Assembly (NCBI GenBank): GCA_037127915.1
Contig: JBAXXL010000024.1
Coordinates: 1 to 64,000 of the forward strand
DNA from: JBAXXL01 sp037127915
GTDB lineage: Bacteria > Bacteroidota > Ignavibacteria > Kapaibacteriales > UBA2268
DNA length: 64,000 bases
Direction: 5' to 3'
Positions 35,461 through 45,004 of this stretch are shown one piece after another. The notes beneath the pieces were generated by a model. It was given only the letters and a program-made list of their open reading frames with translations, did no database searches and was not told the origin of the DNA. The position numbers were made by a program, and so were the translations under genes. Numbering within the stretch: position 1 is the first letter of the stretch; every line of letters begins with the position of its first letter.

Positions 35461-36333
35461 CTAACTGCATATCATTCTATATGCTGAATTATATGTTGCA
35501 AGAACTTTAGTTATTATAGCTTCAGGTAAAACCGGTGGTGGCGGGGTTTTATCCCAATCCAAAGTTTCTAAATAATCTCTCAGCACTTGTTTATCGAATT
35601 GATTTTGAGATTGCCCTGCCTTATAATCGGCTTTCAACCAAAATCTTGATGAATCCGGCGTGAGTGCTTCGTCAATCAAAATTACTTCTCCCGATTCGTC
35701 AATACCAAATTCAAATTTTGTATCGGCTAAAATAATCCCGCGTTTATCGAGGTATTCAGCACCGAATTTATATAAATCTATTGCAGTTTTCTGAAGGTTT
35801 TTAGCAAGACCTTTTCCTAAAATTTCAGTACATTTTTCGAAATCAATATTTATATCGTGGCCGCTCTCTTCTTTTGTAGAAGGTGTAAAAATCGGCTCAT
35901 CCAATTTTGCGCATTCCAACAAACCCGCTTTAATAGGAATGCCGTTTATAGTATTAGATTTTTGATATTCTTTCCAAGCGGAACCTGCTATATAACCACG
36001 GACAACGAATTCAATCGGTAGTGGCGAGCATTTTTTTACAAGCATAGAACGTCCATCTAAATAATCAGCATATTTTTTGCAGGCTTCGGGGTATTTCGCA
36101 ATATCATTGCTAATAAAATGATTATCGATTATTTCTTTGGTTTTTTTGAACCATAATATAGAAATCTTACTCAATATTTTCCCTTTGTCCGGCACGGGTT
36201 CGTTCATAATTACATCGAACGCGGAAATCCTATCGCTTGCTACTATGAGTAACTTGTCATCTACTTCATATACTTCACGGACTTTTCCCGAGCGTAGAAG
36301 TTTTAAATCAGATAGTTCTTGATTGCTTTTCAT
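35461..36333 (-). CDS. purC: SAICAR synthetase (phosphoribosylaminoimidazole-succinocarboxamide synthase)
   Basis: 290 aa, the longer purC form. It joins aspartate to CAIR in purine synthesis, using ATP. Blocks: LRSGKVREVYEVDDKLLIVASDRISAFDVIMNEPVPDKGKIL, PIEFVVRGYIAGSAWKEY, FTPSTKEESGHDINI, ILADTKFEFG and LIDEALTPDSSRFW. It follows an RluD-like gene by 11 nt and is presumably co-transcribed with it. No other pur genes are adjacent. Confidence 0.97.
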   Translation of the reverse strand: MKSNQELSDLKLLRSGKVREVYEVDDKLLIVASDRISAFDVIMNEPVPDKGKILSKISILWFKKTKEIIDNHFISNDIAKYPEACKKYADYLDGRSMLVKKCSPLPIEFVVRGYIAGSAWKEYQKSNTINGIPIKAGLLECAKLDEPIFTPSTKEESGHDINIDFEKCTEILGKGLAKNLQKTAIDLYKFGAEYLDKRGIILADTKFEFGIDESGEVILIDEALTPDSSRFWLKADYKAGQSQNQFDKQVLRDYLETLDWDKTPPPPVLPEAIITKVLATYNSAYRMICS

Positions 36334-36344
36334 TTATACCTCAT

Positions 36345-37493
36345 TTATATTAATTCATTAAAATCTACTTCTGTGTTTATTTCAACTTGTCTAAGTATTT
36401 TGATTGCCGCTCTGAAATCCTCCGGTAAGGCGGAATCAAATTCCATTGGGTGGCAAATTTTTGGGTGGACGAATCCTAAGGTTTTTGCGTGCAACATTTG
36501 TCTTTTTGCTACTTCTAAAACTTTTTTCCCTGCCGCGCGAATTTCAGGAATATTGCTTCCATAAGCAATCCTATCACCGCCGTAATCTCTATCACCAATT
36601 AATGGATGGTGATTTTCAGTAAAATGTACGCGAATTTGGTGAGTTCTTCCGGTATGGAGCTTGATTTTCAACAAAGCCGCAAACTCGTATTGTTCTATTA
36701 CTTCCCAATCTGTTACGGCATATTTGCCGCCGCGGCGGACTATACCGTAAAGTTTTCGGTTTCTCGGGTTAATTCCAATATCACCTGTGTAGGTGCCTTT
36801 CTTTTGTTTAAACTTTCCCCAAGCTAATGCGTAGTATTCTCTATGGGTTGTGTGTGCGGCGAATTGTTCCTGCAATTTCGTCAGCACCTCGTTAGTTTTC
36901 GCAACTACCAATATTCCGGAAGTATCCTTATCTATTCTATGAACTATTCCGGGGCGTACAACATCGTTTGTCAATATTTTCAGCTCAATATCCTCTTCAG
37001 TAATATCTTCTTCATCTTCATCATCAAAATTTATTTCCAAGGGATGACGAATTCCAAAATGATATAAAAGAGCATTGACCATAGTGCCATAGCGGTTTCC
37101 GAAGCCAGGGTGCACAACCATTCCTGCCGGTTTATTGACAATAAGCAGCCATTCGTCTTCGAAAAGTATTTGCAAAGGTATATTTTCGGGTCTTAGTGTA
37201 AGGGGTGGAGCTTTTAAAACAGTACATTTTATTTTATCTCCCGGTCGAATCCGATAATTAGCTTTCAAAAGAACTTCACCGTTTAATTCTATTCTACCAG
37301 CGTCCATCGTTTTTTGTACACGGGTGCGAGTGGAATTTTCTATAGCCTGAGTTAAAAACTTATCGATACGTACTGATTTGAATCCTTCAGTGATATCAAA
37401 TTGATAAACAGTTTCAATGAATTCAGGGTATTGCTCGTCTGTTTTCAGATCGTTAAGCTCAATTGTTTTATTCGATTTTAATCTTATTGACAT
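36345..37493 (-). CDS. RluA-family 23S rRNA pseudouridine synthase (RluD-like)
   Basis: 382 aa. An S4 RNA-binding domain lies at about 40-95 (VRIDKFLTQAIENSTRTRVQKTMDAGRIELNG), then the catalytic domain with the RluA motif GIVHRIDKDTSG (Asp188), LHTGRTHQIRVH and the HPLIGDRDYGG block. Two oddities: a 30-residue N-terminal extension, and an acidic insertion (FDDEDEEDITEEDIE, about 156-170) just before the catalytic motif. It starts a two-gene unit with purC; its divergent neighbour at 37580 is 86 nt away. Confidence 0.93.
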   Translation of the reverse strand: MSIRLKSNKTIELNDLKTDEQYPEFIETVYQFDITEGFKSVRIDKFLTQAIENSTRTRVQKTMDAGRIELNGEVLLKANYRIRPGDKIKCTVLKAPPLTLRPENIPLQILFEDEWLLIVNKPAGMVVHPGFGNRYGTMVNALLYHFGIRHPLEINFDDEDEEDITEEDIELKILTNDVVRPGIVHRIDKDTSGILVVAKTNEVLTKLQEQFAAHTTHREYYALAWGKFKQKKGTYTGDIGINPRNRKLYGIVRRGGKYAVTDWEVIEQYEFAALLKIKLHTGRTHQIRVHFTENHHPLIGDRDYGGDRIAYGSNIPEIRAAGKKVLEVAKRQMLHAKTLGFVHPKICHPMEFDSALPEDFRAAIKILRQVEINTEVDFNELI

Positions 37494-37579
37494 TATTAAT
37501 TGTGTTTTTGGTAAAAAAAACTATGTAAATTTAAGATTTTTTTTTATATTAGTTTTTTTTATTTGGGTAAATTACAAAA

Positions 37580-38860
37580 ATGAGTAATACATATTTCGGT
37601 GCAAACTACGCTTTTCAATTAAATACTCAGAAAATCATAGAAGAATTGACCAAAGGCGAGATTCTGGATGACCTGGAATTCCTTAAGAAAATAGTAAGCG
37701 AACTTCAACAAAATAAAGCGTTTGACATAAGTGGTGGGCGAATTTGGAAGTTATTACCTGAAAAAAAATCTTATACTTTGGTATTTCAGTACGGTCAGGT
37801 TCAAGAAATTCCCGCGGATTATCAGGTGCTGGTGGAAAGTGACCCAAAATTATTTGAATTAACCGCGCAACATACTTTGATAGCGCAAGAAGAAGACCCG
37901 ATTTTACGAAACAAAGGTATTTTTATTTATTCGATGGCAGGGGTAGGCGGATACCAAAAGGTAAACGGAAAAAAATACTTCCGGTATATTTTGGGTTTCA
38001 ATGCCATGGAAATCACCCAAGAATTTTATACTACATTAGGAATTATCAGTTCATTTGTGTCCATCAAATTGAATGAATTTTATGAAGAGAAACAGCAAAA
38101 AAGAATTAAAAAGGATATTTTTACTGCTTCGACGATTCAAAGGAATCTATTCCCTGATCATAAAATTGACTTTGCGGACTATAAAATATTTGGAACTTGT
38201 ATTCAAAGCGGTGGTGATGCAAATGTCGGCGGTGATTACTTCGATTATTTTAAAAATCTAGATAATGAAGAAGAACGGTTGGGAATTCTTATAGCCGATG
38301 CGGCAAGCAGTGGACTTCCGGCGGCTGTCCAAGCAGTGTTTTTATCGGGTGCAGTTAAAATGGCACAGGTTTTTTCACCAAAAATTTCCAACATGGTTTC
38401 ACGATTGAATACACTCGTTTTCGATGCATTTCCTTCAGAGCGGCCTATTTCGATGTGTTATTGTGAATTTACATTAAGCTCGAACCGATTGGTTCAATAT
38501 GCCAATGCAGGTCACGTTTCTCCAATTCACTATAGACCAAGCGAAAATCAATTCCAATTTTTAGAACCGACCGGCGGTTTACTTGGAATTTTGAGAAATC
38601 AAAAATATATAGTGGAAAACGTACGAATGCTTCCCGGCGATATATTAGTTCTATACTCTGACGGAATTACCGAAGCCTTCAATGCTGAAGGAAAATTATT
38701 CGGGAGAAACAGATTGCAGGAGATTATCAAAACTAATAATTGTAGTAACCCCGAGCAAATAGTATATAAAATTATCGAAGAAGTGGAAAAATTTGCCGCG
38801 GCAGGCCAGTATGTGGACGATAAAACTTTAGTTGTTGTAAAGCGTCTTGATACAAAATAA
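37580..38860 (+). CDS. SpoIIE/RsbU-type PP2C serine phosphatase
   Basis: 426 aa. The N-terminal ~165 residues look like a GAF-type or other sensory domain without membrane segments. A linker helix (IKKDIFTASTIQRNLFP) leads into a SpoIIE PP2C domain at about 180-425: GGDANVGGDYFDYF, LGILIADAASSGLPAAV (metal-binding Asp residues), QYANAGHVSPI, LYSDGITEAFNAEG and the terminal YVDDKTLVVVKR. This family dephosphorylates anti-anti-sigma (STAS) proteins in partner switching; no STAS protein or switch kinase is in the window. The MlaE-like gene starts 14 nt downstream, suggesting one operon. Confidence 0.9.
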   Translation: MSNTYFGANYAFQLNTQKIIEELTKGEILDDLEFLKKIVSELQQNKAFDISGGRIWKLLPEKKSYTLVFQYGQVQEIPADYQVLVESDPKLFELTAQHTLIAQEEDPILRNKGIFIYSMAGVGGYQKVNGKKYFRYILGFNAMEITQEFYTTLGIISSFVSIKLNEFYEEKQQKRIKKDIFTASTIQRNLFPDHKIDFADYKIFGTCIQSGGDANVGGDYFDYFKNLDNEEERLGILIADAASSGLPAAVQAVFLSGAVKMAQVFSPKISNMVSRLNTLVFDAFPSERPISMCYCEFTLSSNRLVQYANAGHVSPIHYRPSENQFQFLEPTGGLLGILRNQKYIVENVRMLPGDILVLYSDGITEAFNAEGKLFGRNRLQEIIKTNNCSNPEQIVYKIIEEVEKFAAAGQYVDDKTLVVVKRLDTK

Positions 38861-38874
38861 TATTAGGAAATAAA

Positions 38875-39654
38875 ATGACGAACTTTCTCGCTCTTATTGG
38901 ACAAAAATCTATCAGGTTTATCAAAGAATTTATGGATTTGGTTCATTTGGGTTTGCGTATCGGGAGATACTTTCCCCGAGTGTTCAAAGATAGAGGTATA
39001 GTAATTGAGCAGATGAAAATCGTTGGTGCTGATTCTCTTCCCTTAGTGATATTAATCGGTGTATTTACCGGAGCTATAGCGGCTTTGCAGGCGACAGCAA
39101 TCTTTGATAAATTTAATATGCTCCAGTTTGCAAAACCTTTCATTGGAGCCTCGATAGCTAAAGCCGTGTTCACAGAACTTACACCTGTATTAACTGCATT
39201 GGTTATAGCCGGTAGGGTTGGTGCTTCCATTGCGGCGCAAATCGGGTCGATGAATGTGACCGAACAAATCGACGCATTGGAAGTTATGGCTATTGACAAA
39301 GACAGGTTTATCGGTATGCCGCGTATTGTTGCTACATTAGCTATGATGCCTGTGCTCGCCGTTTTTTCAAACTTGGTCGCTATAATTGGCGCATACTACC
39401 TTTGTTTGCTAAAATTTAATTTTTCAATGGAAGCATTTTTTACTTCCGTTGTGGTTTTTTTCAATAGCACAGAACTAATTGTCGGTTTAGTAAAATCAAT
39501 GTTCTTTGGCGGGATTACAGCTTTAATTGGTATTCACGTGGGATTCAGAACAGCCGGCGGGGCAGAAGGTGTAGGACGAGCAACAGTTCGGGCATATACA
39601 ATTAGTGCCGCGGCTATTTTATTTATTGATGCTTTATTTGGACTATTCTTTTAG
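38875..39654 (+). CDS. MlaE/YrbE-family ABC transporter permease
   Basis: 259 aa with five or six membrane segments. The MlaE signature is visible: GVFTGAIAALQA and the conserved GRVGASIAAQIGSMNVTEQIDALEVMAIDKDRFIGMPRIVA, followed by LVKSMFFGGITALIGIHVGFRTAGGAEGVGRATVRAYTISAAAILFIDALFGLF. MlaE works with the ATPase MlaF and the MCE protein MlaD in lipid transport between membranes. Here neither follows; the next gene, after 33 nt, is a secreted Asp-box protein. The partners must be encoded elsewhere. Confidence 0.93.
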   Translation: MTNFLALIGQKSIRFIKEFMDLVHLGLRIGRYFPRVFKDRGIVIEQMKIVGADSLPLVILIGVFTGAIAALQATAIFDKFNMLQFAKPFIGASIAKAVFTELTPVLTALVIAGRVGASIAAQIGSMNVTEQIDALEVMAIDKDRFIGMPRIVATLAMMPVLAVFSNLVAIIGAYYLCLLKFNFSMEAFFTSVVVFFNSTELIVGLVKSMFFGGITALIGIHVGFRTAGGAEGVGRATVRAYTISAAAILFIDALFGLFF

Positions 39655-39687
39655 AAATATGAATTAAATATAAATTGGGAAAATGAA

Positions 39688-42555
39688 ATGAAAAACATCT
39701 TACTTATTATGTTATTAGCGACAATATGTCTGAGGGCAGAAGATAAATTCAGCAAGTCGGAATATTTACAAATGCGCACACATTATTTGAAATTAATGGA
39801 AAATGCACATCCAACTATTTCGGTTGCCTCGCAAAATGCTCCTATAAATCAAATACCGGTATTTTTACTTTCCGATGAACAATTATCATATTTTCAAAAT
39901 AGCAATACAATTGGCGATGAGAAAAATAACGGTAATGAAAAAATGCAGAATGAATCTTCGATAGCTGTTAACCCGACCAATCCGAAAAATCTTATTGCTT
40001 CGGCTGTCGATTACCGCGATAATTCTTCGACTTGGGTATATGTATCGGATGATGGCGGCAAAAGCTGGATAAATAAGAATCTCGGAAAACCCTTCGCTAG
40101 TTGGCGTTCGACCAACGATCCCTCAGTAAGTTTTTCTGATGATGGTACGGCATATTTAGTTTATGGCGGTTTCGAAATGGATTATGGAAATGGGCAATTC
40201 AAAGGTGGAAATGGTGTATTTTTTGCCCGTTCACAAGACCAAGGAAAAACATGGACACCGCATATTCCTGTAATAGCCCACACTGCAAAGCAATCTTTGG
40301 ATTCCGCATTTGAAGATAAATATTACATTGAATCGGATAACTCAAAAATTTCACCATATTATCATCGATTGTACAATCCTTGGAAACGCGTTATCACTCG
40401 CGATTCCTCTACCCAAATCGTGATTTCTCATTCAACCGATAAAGGTACAACTTGGACAAAACCCGTTGTGGTTGCTCCGAGAATGGCATATTCCAGCGAA
40501 GACACAACATATGGACAGAGCTTCCCATTAGCCGAAACCGCGCCGAACGGCGATGTATATGTAGTTTGGAATAATGGCATCAAGCATGCTGTTGGTTTCA
40601 ACAAATCAACTGACGGCGGTGAAACCTGGGGTGAACCGCGGTTAATAAAGTATTACAACATTTTCGGAGTAACGAAAAAATTTACTCAAGGGTGGCGACA
40701 TAGTCTAAAAGGAACTGTCCGCGCTGAAGCATACCCGGTCATTCGCTGTGATCAATCCGATGGTCCACGCAAAGGTTGGATTTACCTAACTTGGGCGGCG
40801 GATAGAATACCGAATATTTACTTTTCGCGCTCAACCGATGGGGGAAACACTTGGAGTGATGCTAAAATAATCCACTCCGTCAGCGAAAATGACCAATTTT
40901 GGCAATGGCTCGACGTGGATCCCATCACTGGCGATTTAGGGGTCATGTACTTCGATAGCCGACGTTTTCCTGATAACATGAACGTTGAGTGCTGGGTGAG
41001 TTATTCTAACGATGGGGGCGATTCATGGATTGATAGAGCGGCTTCTGATATAAGTTGTGACATTCGTTTGAACCCATTCGAAGAAAATGTGTTTGCCGGC
41101 GATTATAGTGGAATGGCATTTTATAACGGTGTAATGTATCCAACCTGGGTCGATATGCGTTTTGCGGTTGCAGACATAACAGATAGTGATGTATTCACAG
41201 CTATTATTGACACTCGCGCTCCATTACCGCCGGAAGATTTTTCAGCCAAAACATTACCGACAGAACCTACTAAAATAGCAATAAAATGGGTTAATCCTAC
41301 GTTGCGTTCATTCGGTCAAGAATTAAAAACCGATGAATATAAAATTATATTAAAACGCAATGGTGTTGATTATAAGCAATTTGAAAATATTGTAGAATTC
41401 ACCGATACCGAACTGACTCCTTACGAAAAATACTCTTATGAAATTTATGCGCAAACGAATGATGGCAGAAGCAGTAAAACACTAATAGCCGATTCTTGGG
41501 CTGGTGGAAGCCCATTGCCGTCGCCGTGTAAGATTGAATCGATTGTTGGTGAGGATAATTTTAATGTCAATCTGGATATTAAAATCCCAACCAAAAGGCA
41601 GGACGGGGTTACACCTCTGGTTAACCTTTCAAAACTGAATGTATATCGTGATAGTGTTTTGATTGCTAGCAATGATTTAACACCTACGGACACGGGCAAA
41701 GTTATAAAATATACAGATAACACTACTAAAAGAGGCTGGTACAAATACTACTGCACGATTTCAGACAAATTCGGCGATATTGTTAAAGAAAGCGAACCTT
41801 CTAATTTGAAGTTGGTTTATAGCGGAGCAATATTGCTTAAAAATGAAGCAGATGGTACTTATACTGATGATTTTGAAAGAACGGAAAAATATTATAGTGT
41901 TGGGCAATGGCATATAACAACAGATTTTGCATATAATTCCACACATTCGATGACTATTGCCGGTAGTGAATCTTATGGGCAATATCAAAAAGATACTTTG
42001 ATGCTATACCCGATAGCAAATTCCAATGAAATCATTGTAAGTTTTTGGCACGCTTGCATAGTACACAATAATGACCAAGCGTTATTGCAAGTATCTTACG
42101 ACAAAGGTCTTACTTGGGAGCTCTTTAAAAGCTGGAATTACAAAGACAACGAACCTTGGCAGGATAATGTATTGGATTCTAAAGATTGGAAATTTGAAAC
42201 TTTCCCAGTTGGGACTAAAGCAAATGAAATGATAATGTTAAGATTTGTCTTTTACTCTAATAATTTCAAAGAGCTTCGTGGTTGGTTTATTGATGATTTA
42301 GAATTGCGTTTGCGCCCATTATCAGTAGCAGACGATGTTCGATTTAACATATATCCGAACCCCGCCGGAAAATATATAATCCTGGTTAGCGAAAACATTA
42401 ACGGTCAATATGATATATATGATATTTACGGACGGTTGATGATTAGCGGAAGACTATCGCAAACAGAAACCCGCATAAATACCGACGCCTTAGATAACGG
42501 CGTATATTTCGTAAAAGTTAATGGCGCGGTAAAGAAAATCATAAAAAATGATTAA
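39688..42555 (+). CDS. secreted sialidase-fold Asp-box protein with T9SS sorting domain
   Basis: 955 aa. Signal peptide about 1-17. About 80-510 is a sialidase-like propeller with six clear Asp boxes (VSDDGGKSW, SQDQGKTW, STDKGTTW, STDGGETW, STDGGNTW, SNDGGDSW) and surrounding sheets. About 510-720 contains two fibronectin type III-like domains. About 730-870 is a jelly-roll-like module (FWHACIVHNNDQALLQVSYDKGLTWELF). The C-terminal 75 residues (FNIYPNPAGKYIILV, then LDNGVYFVKVNGAVKKI) are the T9SS type A domain. Sialidase activity is not certain because the catalytic Arg triad could not be assigned. A strong terminator follows. Confidence 0.9.
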   Translation: MKNILLIMLLATICLRAEDKFSKSEYLQMRTHYLKLMENAHPTISVASQNAPINQIPVFLLSDEQLSYFQNSNTIGDEKNNGNEKMQNESSIAVNPTNPKNLIASAVDYRDNSSTWVYVSDDGGKSWINKNLGKPFASWRSTNDPSVSFSDDGTAYLVYGGFEMDYGNGQFKGGNGVFFARSQDQGKTWTPHIPVIAHTAKQSLDSAFEDKYYIESDNSKISPYYHRLYNPWKRVITRDSSTQIVISHSTDKGTTWTKPVVVAPRMAYSSEDTTYGQSFPLAETAPNGDVYVVWNNGIKHAVGFNKSTDGGETWGEPRLIKYYNIFGVTKKFTQGWRHSLKGTVRAEAYPVIRCDQSDGPRKGWIYLTWAADRIPNIYFSRSTDGGNTWSDAKIIHSVSENDQFWQWLDVDPITGDLGVMYFDSRRFPDNMNVECWVSYSNDGGDSWIDRAASDISCDIRLNPFEENVFAGDYSGMAFYNGVMYPTWVDMRFAVADITDSDVFTAIIDTRAPLPPEDFSAKTLPTEPTKIAIKWVNPTLRSFGQELKTDEYKIILKRNGVDYKQFENIVEFTDTELTPYEKYSYEIYAQTNDGRSSKTLIADSWAGGSPLPSPCKIESIVGEDNFNVNLDIKIPTKRQDGVTPLVNLSKLNVYRDSVLIASNDLTPTDTGKVIKYTDNTTKRGWYKYYCTISDKFGDIVKESEPSNLKLVYSGAILLKNEADGTYTDDFERTEKYYSVGQWHITTDFAYNSTHSMTIAGSESYGQYQKDTLMLYPIANSNEIIVSFWHACIVHNNDQALLQVSYDKGLTWELFKSWNYKDNEPWQDNVLDSKDWKFETFPVGTKANEMIMLRFVFYSNNFKELRGWFIDDLELRLRPLSVADDVRFNIYPNPAGKYIILVSENINGQYDIYDIYGRLMISGRLSQTETRINTDALDNGVYFVKVNGAVKKIIKND

Positions 42556-42561
42556 TGCTAA

Positions 42562-42602
42562 TACTCATCCGATGACTGGCAGTCATAGGATGAGTCTTTT
42601 TT
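42562..42602 (+). terminator. terminator after the Asp-box gene
   Basis: ACTCATCC / GGATGAGT outer stem with an inner ATGACT / AGTCAT stem, followed by six T. Confidence 0.85.
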
Positions 42603-43342
42603 CCACGCGTAAGAATTATGATTAAAGGATTTATAGGAAGAATAGGATGAAGTCACCTGAACGGAGTGAAGGATCCATCTTCAAAATGTATGAATCTTGA
42701 TACCCAAGATTAGAGGATCAGCAGGATGGTTGTCATTCCCGACTCGATCGGGAATCCATCTTTAATCGCGGAGCGATGGCATATTGGTAGCGGCGTGAGT
42801 CTCAAAACTCGAAAATTAACAAAATAGCTCAGGCAGGAATGTCTAAGCTGTTATATAAATCAATGGCATAGTAGAACAGATGGTCTTGTCTATTCCTTGA
42901 AAACAGGGTTTTGAGACTGCCCCGTCATAAATTCGAATTTTAAGACAGGCCCTTCTTAATTATTTCACCCTTTCAGGGTTGGTGCCACCGGGCATTTCCA
43001 TCTTCTATAATAATTCCATCCTTTCAGGATTGAAGAATCGTTTTATCAGTGATCAAAAACAATTATTTAATCTTCATAACCTATACCTCATCCCCCAAGC
43101 CCTATTTGAAGATGGATTCTTCACTTCGTTCAGAATGACACTTTGCTATACCCCATTTTTCAAAGGGGGCTAGGGGGTTTCTCTTTCTTTCTTCGCATTA
43201 GCAATTTACAATTAACCATTAACCATTGACAATTATTTCTGGATTCTTCACTTCGTTCAGAATGACTAACTGTATATTTATCAGGGAGATTCCTGCTTCC
43301 GCAGGAATGACGGCTGATTTTCTTCGCATTTATCATTTATAA
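42603..43342. repeat. dense intergenic repeat mosaic (740 nt)
   Basis: No gene. In order: AGGATTTATAGGA words; a TGAACGGAGTGAAGGATCC element (42651-42682); TCATTCCCGACTCGATCGGG (about 42735-42763); AATCGCGGAGCGATGGCATA; a GTTTTGAGACTGCCCC phrase related to bases 30-55 of the window; a composite TTTCACCCTTTCAGGGTTGG plus ATTCCATCCTTTCAGG unit (42961-43036); GATTCTTCACTTCGTTCAGA twice (43109-43140, 43241-43267); CATTTTTCAAAGGGGGCTAG; AATTAACCATTAACCATTG words; and TTCCTGCTTCCGCAGGAATG (about 43289). Most have relatives in other gaps. Confidence 0.75.
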
Positions 43343-44851
43343 TTAATCATTAATAATTCTTACCGTTTGTGTATTAAACGCGAATTTGAGATTCAGAATT
43401 TTTGCTAAATTAAGGACTTCGCGCAGAATTTCATTTCTGGTGTTCATTTCTTCGGTATAATCCTGAGCGTTAATATGGATTACAAACATAATCTCATAAG
43501 CATAGGAATTGATATCACTAAAATGAACCTGATAATTGTCTTTTGCTGTATTCGGATGATTCAAGATAATTTGACGCAATTCTTCAACAAATGCGTCAAT
43601 CACCTCCGTCGGTGTTCCAAACGGCAATGCAAATTTAGTACTGTACTTGCGCAATTGGCGTTTGCCCATATTATCGATTGGAGTGTTAACCAGAACATTA
43701 TTCGGCACAGTGAGCAATGAATTATTAAAAGTACGAATTCGGGTTGTACGGATATGAATTTCTTCGACCACACCTTCGATACTATCAAATTTTATCCAAT
43801 CGCCAATAGAAAAAGTTTTATCATTGTATAGTGTTACCGAGGCAAATAGATTCTTAACCGTATCCGCCGCGGCTAATGCAAAAGCCAAACCGCCGATTGA
43901 TGCGCCGGCTAAGAGCGGCATAATATTCCAACCGAATGCGTTGATTATGTACATCAATCCAAAAATTATAGCCACAACCTTTGCAATCTTTACCAGCAAT
44001 GAAACTATCTGTGTATCAATATTTGTTCCGCTATGGTGCATAACGCTAATTAAAAAGGCACCGCCCACGTCGCATAAACGATAAAGGAGAATTAAACCCA
44101 TAAATGGAATTAAAAACGTAAATCCGTAATTAAATATCATCGCTAATATATCGGGTAGCATCAGAACTTTGATGCCTTGGGACGCTAAAAACAGAACTAT
44201 TAATAAACTGAATGGTTTTGATAGTGGTGGAATAAAGTGATTGAAATTTTCATCGTGCGAAAAGCGCTTGAATAGTTTTACGAATACTCCGTGCAAAATA
44301 ACAATCAATAATCTGAAAAGTAACAGACCAATCAAAATTATTGCCGCTAATGAAATCCATTTCCAAATCGCAATAGTTAAAAATGTTTTAACCAAAACAG
44401 TCGGTAAAAGCTTTTCGAATTTCGATAAATCAGCGAAAAACTCTTTTTTATATTGTGGGTCAATTTGCTTAACGGTTTCCGATGAAAACAACCATTTATT
44501 GCCGACTTTTTCTAAGTAAATCCATTCCTGTTCTTTGAAGGGATGGTAGCGTTTTTCCAATGTCGCAGAATCAACAAAATCAGGTGATGTTGGTACCTTA
44601 GTCATATTAAATCGTAATACGCGGGTGTCTAAAACCTTTTTGAATTTTTCAATATAATCGACTTTTTTGCTTTTCGACATGTCGCTTGGGAAATTGAACT
44701 TCCCTACCAAAGTATCGAAGTTTTTCACATCTGCGAATTTTTCAAAAACGAGGATTGTCTTATATGGACTGTCTTGAGTCTCAACAGCCTTCATGGGACT
44801 TAAAAATATTCCCAATAATAATAGAATTAAAATGATTCTTTTGTTGTTCAT
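43343..44851 (-). CDS. MscS-family mechanosensitive ion channel
   Basis: 502 aa. An N-terminal signal-like segment (1-22) and a periplasmic region to about 150 precede several membrane segments between about 155 and 325. The MscS pore and beta domain follow: MPLLAGASIGGLAFALAAADTVKNLFASVTLYNDKTFSIGDWIKFDSIEGVVEEIHIRTTRIRTFNNSLLTVPNNVL, in short the GASIGG pore helix and the IGDWI..EG.VEEI core. The C-terminal alpha/beta domain reaches the end. It gates with membrane tension, protecting against osmotic downshock. Larger than E. coli MscS (286 aa) because of the extra N-terminal region. Confidence 0.93.
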   Translation of the reverse strand: MNNKRIILILLLLGIFLSPMKAVETQDSPYKTILVFEKFADVKNFDTLVGKFNFPSDMSKSKKVDYIEKFKKVLDTRVLRFNMTKVPTSPDFVDSATLEKRYHPFKEQEWIYLEKVGNKWLFSSETVKQIDPQYKKEFFADLSKFEKLLPTVLVKTFLTIAIWKWISLAAIILIGLLLFRLLIVILHGVFVKLFKRFSHDENFNHFIPPLSKPFSLLIVLFLASQGIKVLMLPDILAMIFNYGFTFLIPFMGLILLYRLCDVGGAFLISVMHHSGTNIDTQIVSLLVKIAKVVAIIFGLMYIINAFGWNIMPLLAGASIGGLAFALAAADTVKNLFASVTLYNDKTFSIGDWIKFDSIEGVVEEIHIRTTRIRTFNNSLLTVPNNVLVNTPIDNMGKRQLRKYSTKFALPFGTPTEVIDAFVEELRQIILNHPNTAKDNYQVHFSDINSYAYEIMFVIHINAQDYTEEMNTRNEILREVLNLAKILNLKFAFNTQTVRIIND

Positions 44852-44952
44852 ATCTTTTTTTACTTGCGAATTATTGATAAACTATACTGCAAAACTAACA
44901 AATTTTATGATTGTAATGCACACCTTTTTATATAAATATGCTCAACTTTTAG

Positions 44953-44960
44953 TAATTTTG
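44953..44960 (+). promoter_or_regulatory. -7 box of the lpd promoter
   Basis: TAATTTTG, 45 nt before the lpd start codon. The -33 element is weak (TTTT at a 23-nt spacing). The box and the next nine bases are identical to those before tRNA-Ser at 11891. Confidence 0.5.
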
Positions 44961-45004
44961 AATTCTGATTTTTTGTAATAAGTAAATATCTTAAAAGGAA
45001 AAAA

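Noticed and set aside
42776..42815. tRNA-like stretch (GGCATATTGGTAGCGGCGTG followed by AGTCTCAAAACTCG)
   Set aside because: No acceptor stem, no T arm, and the words belong to intergenic repeat families.
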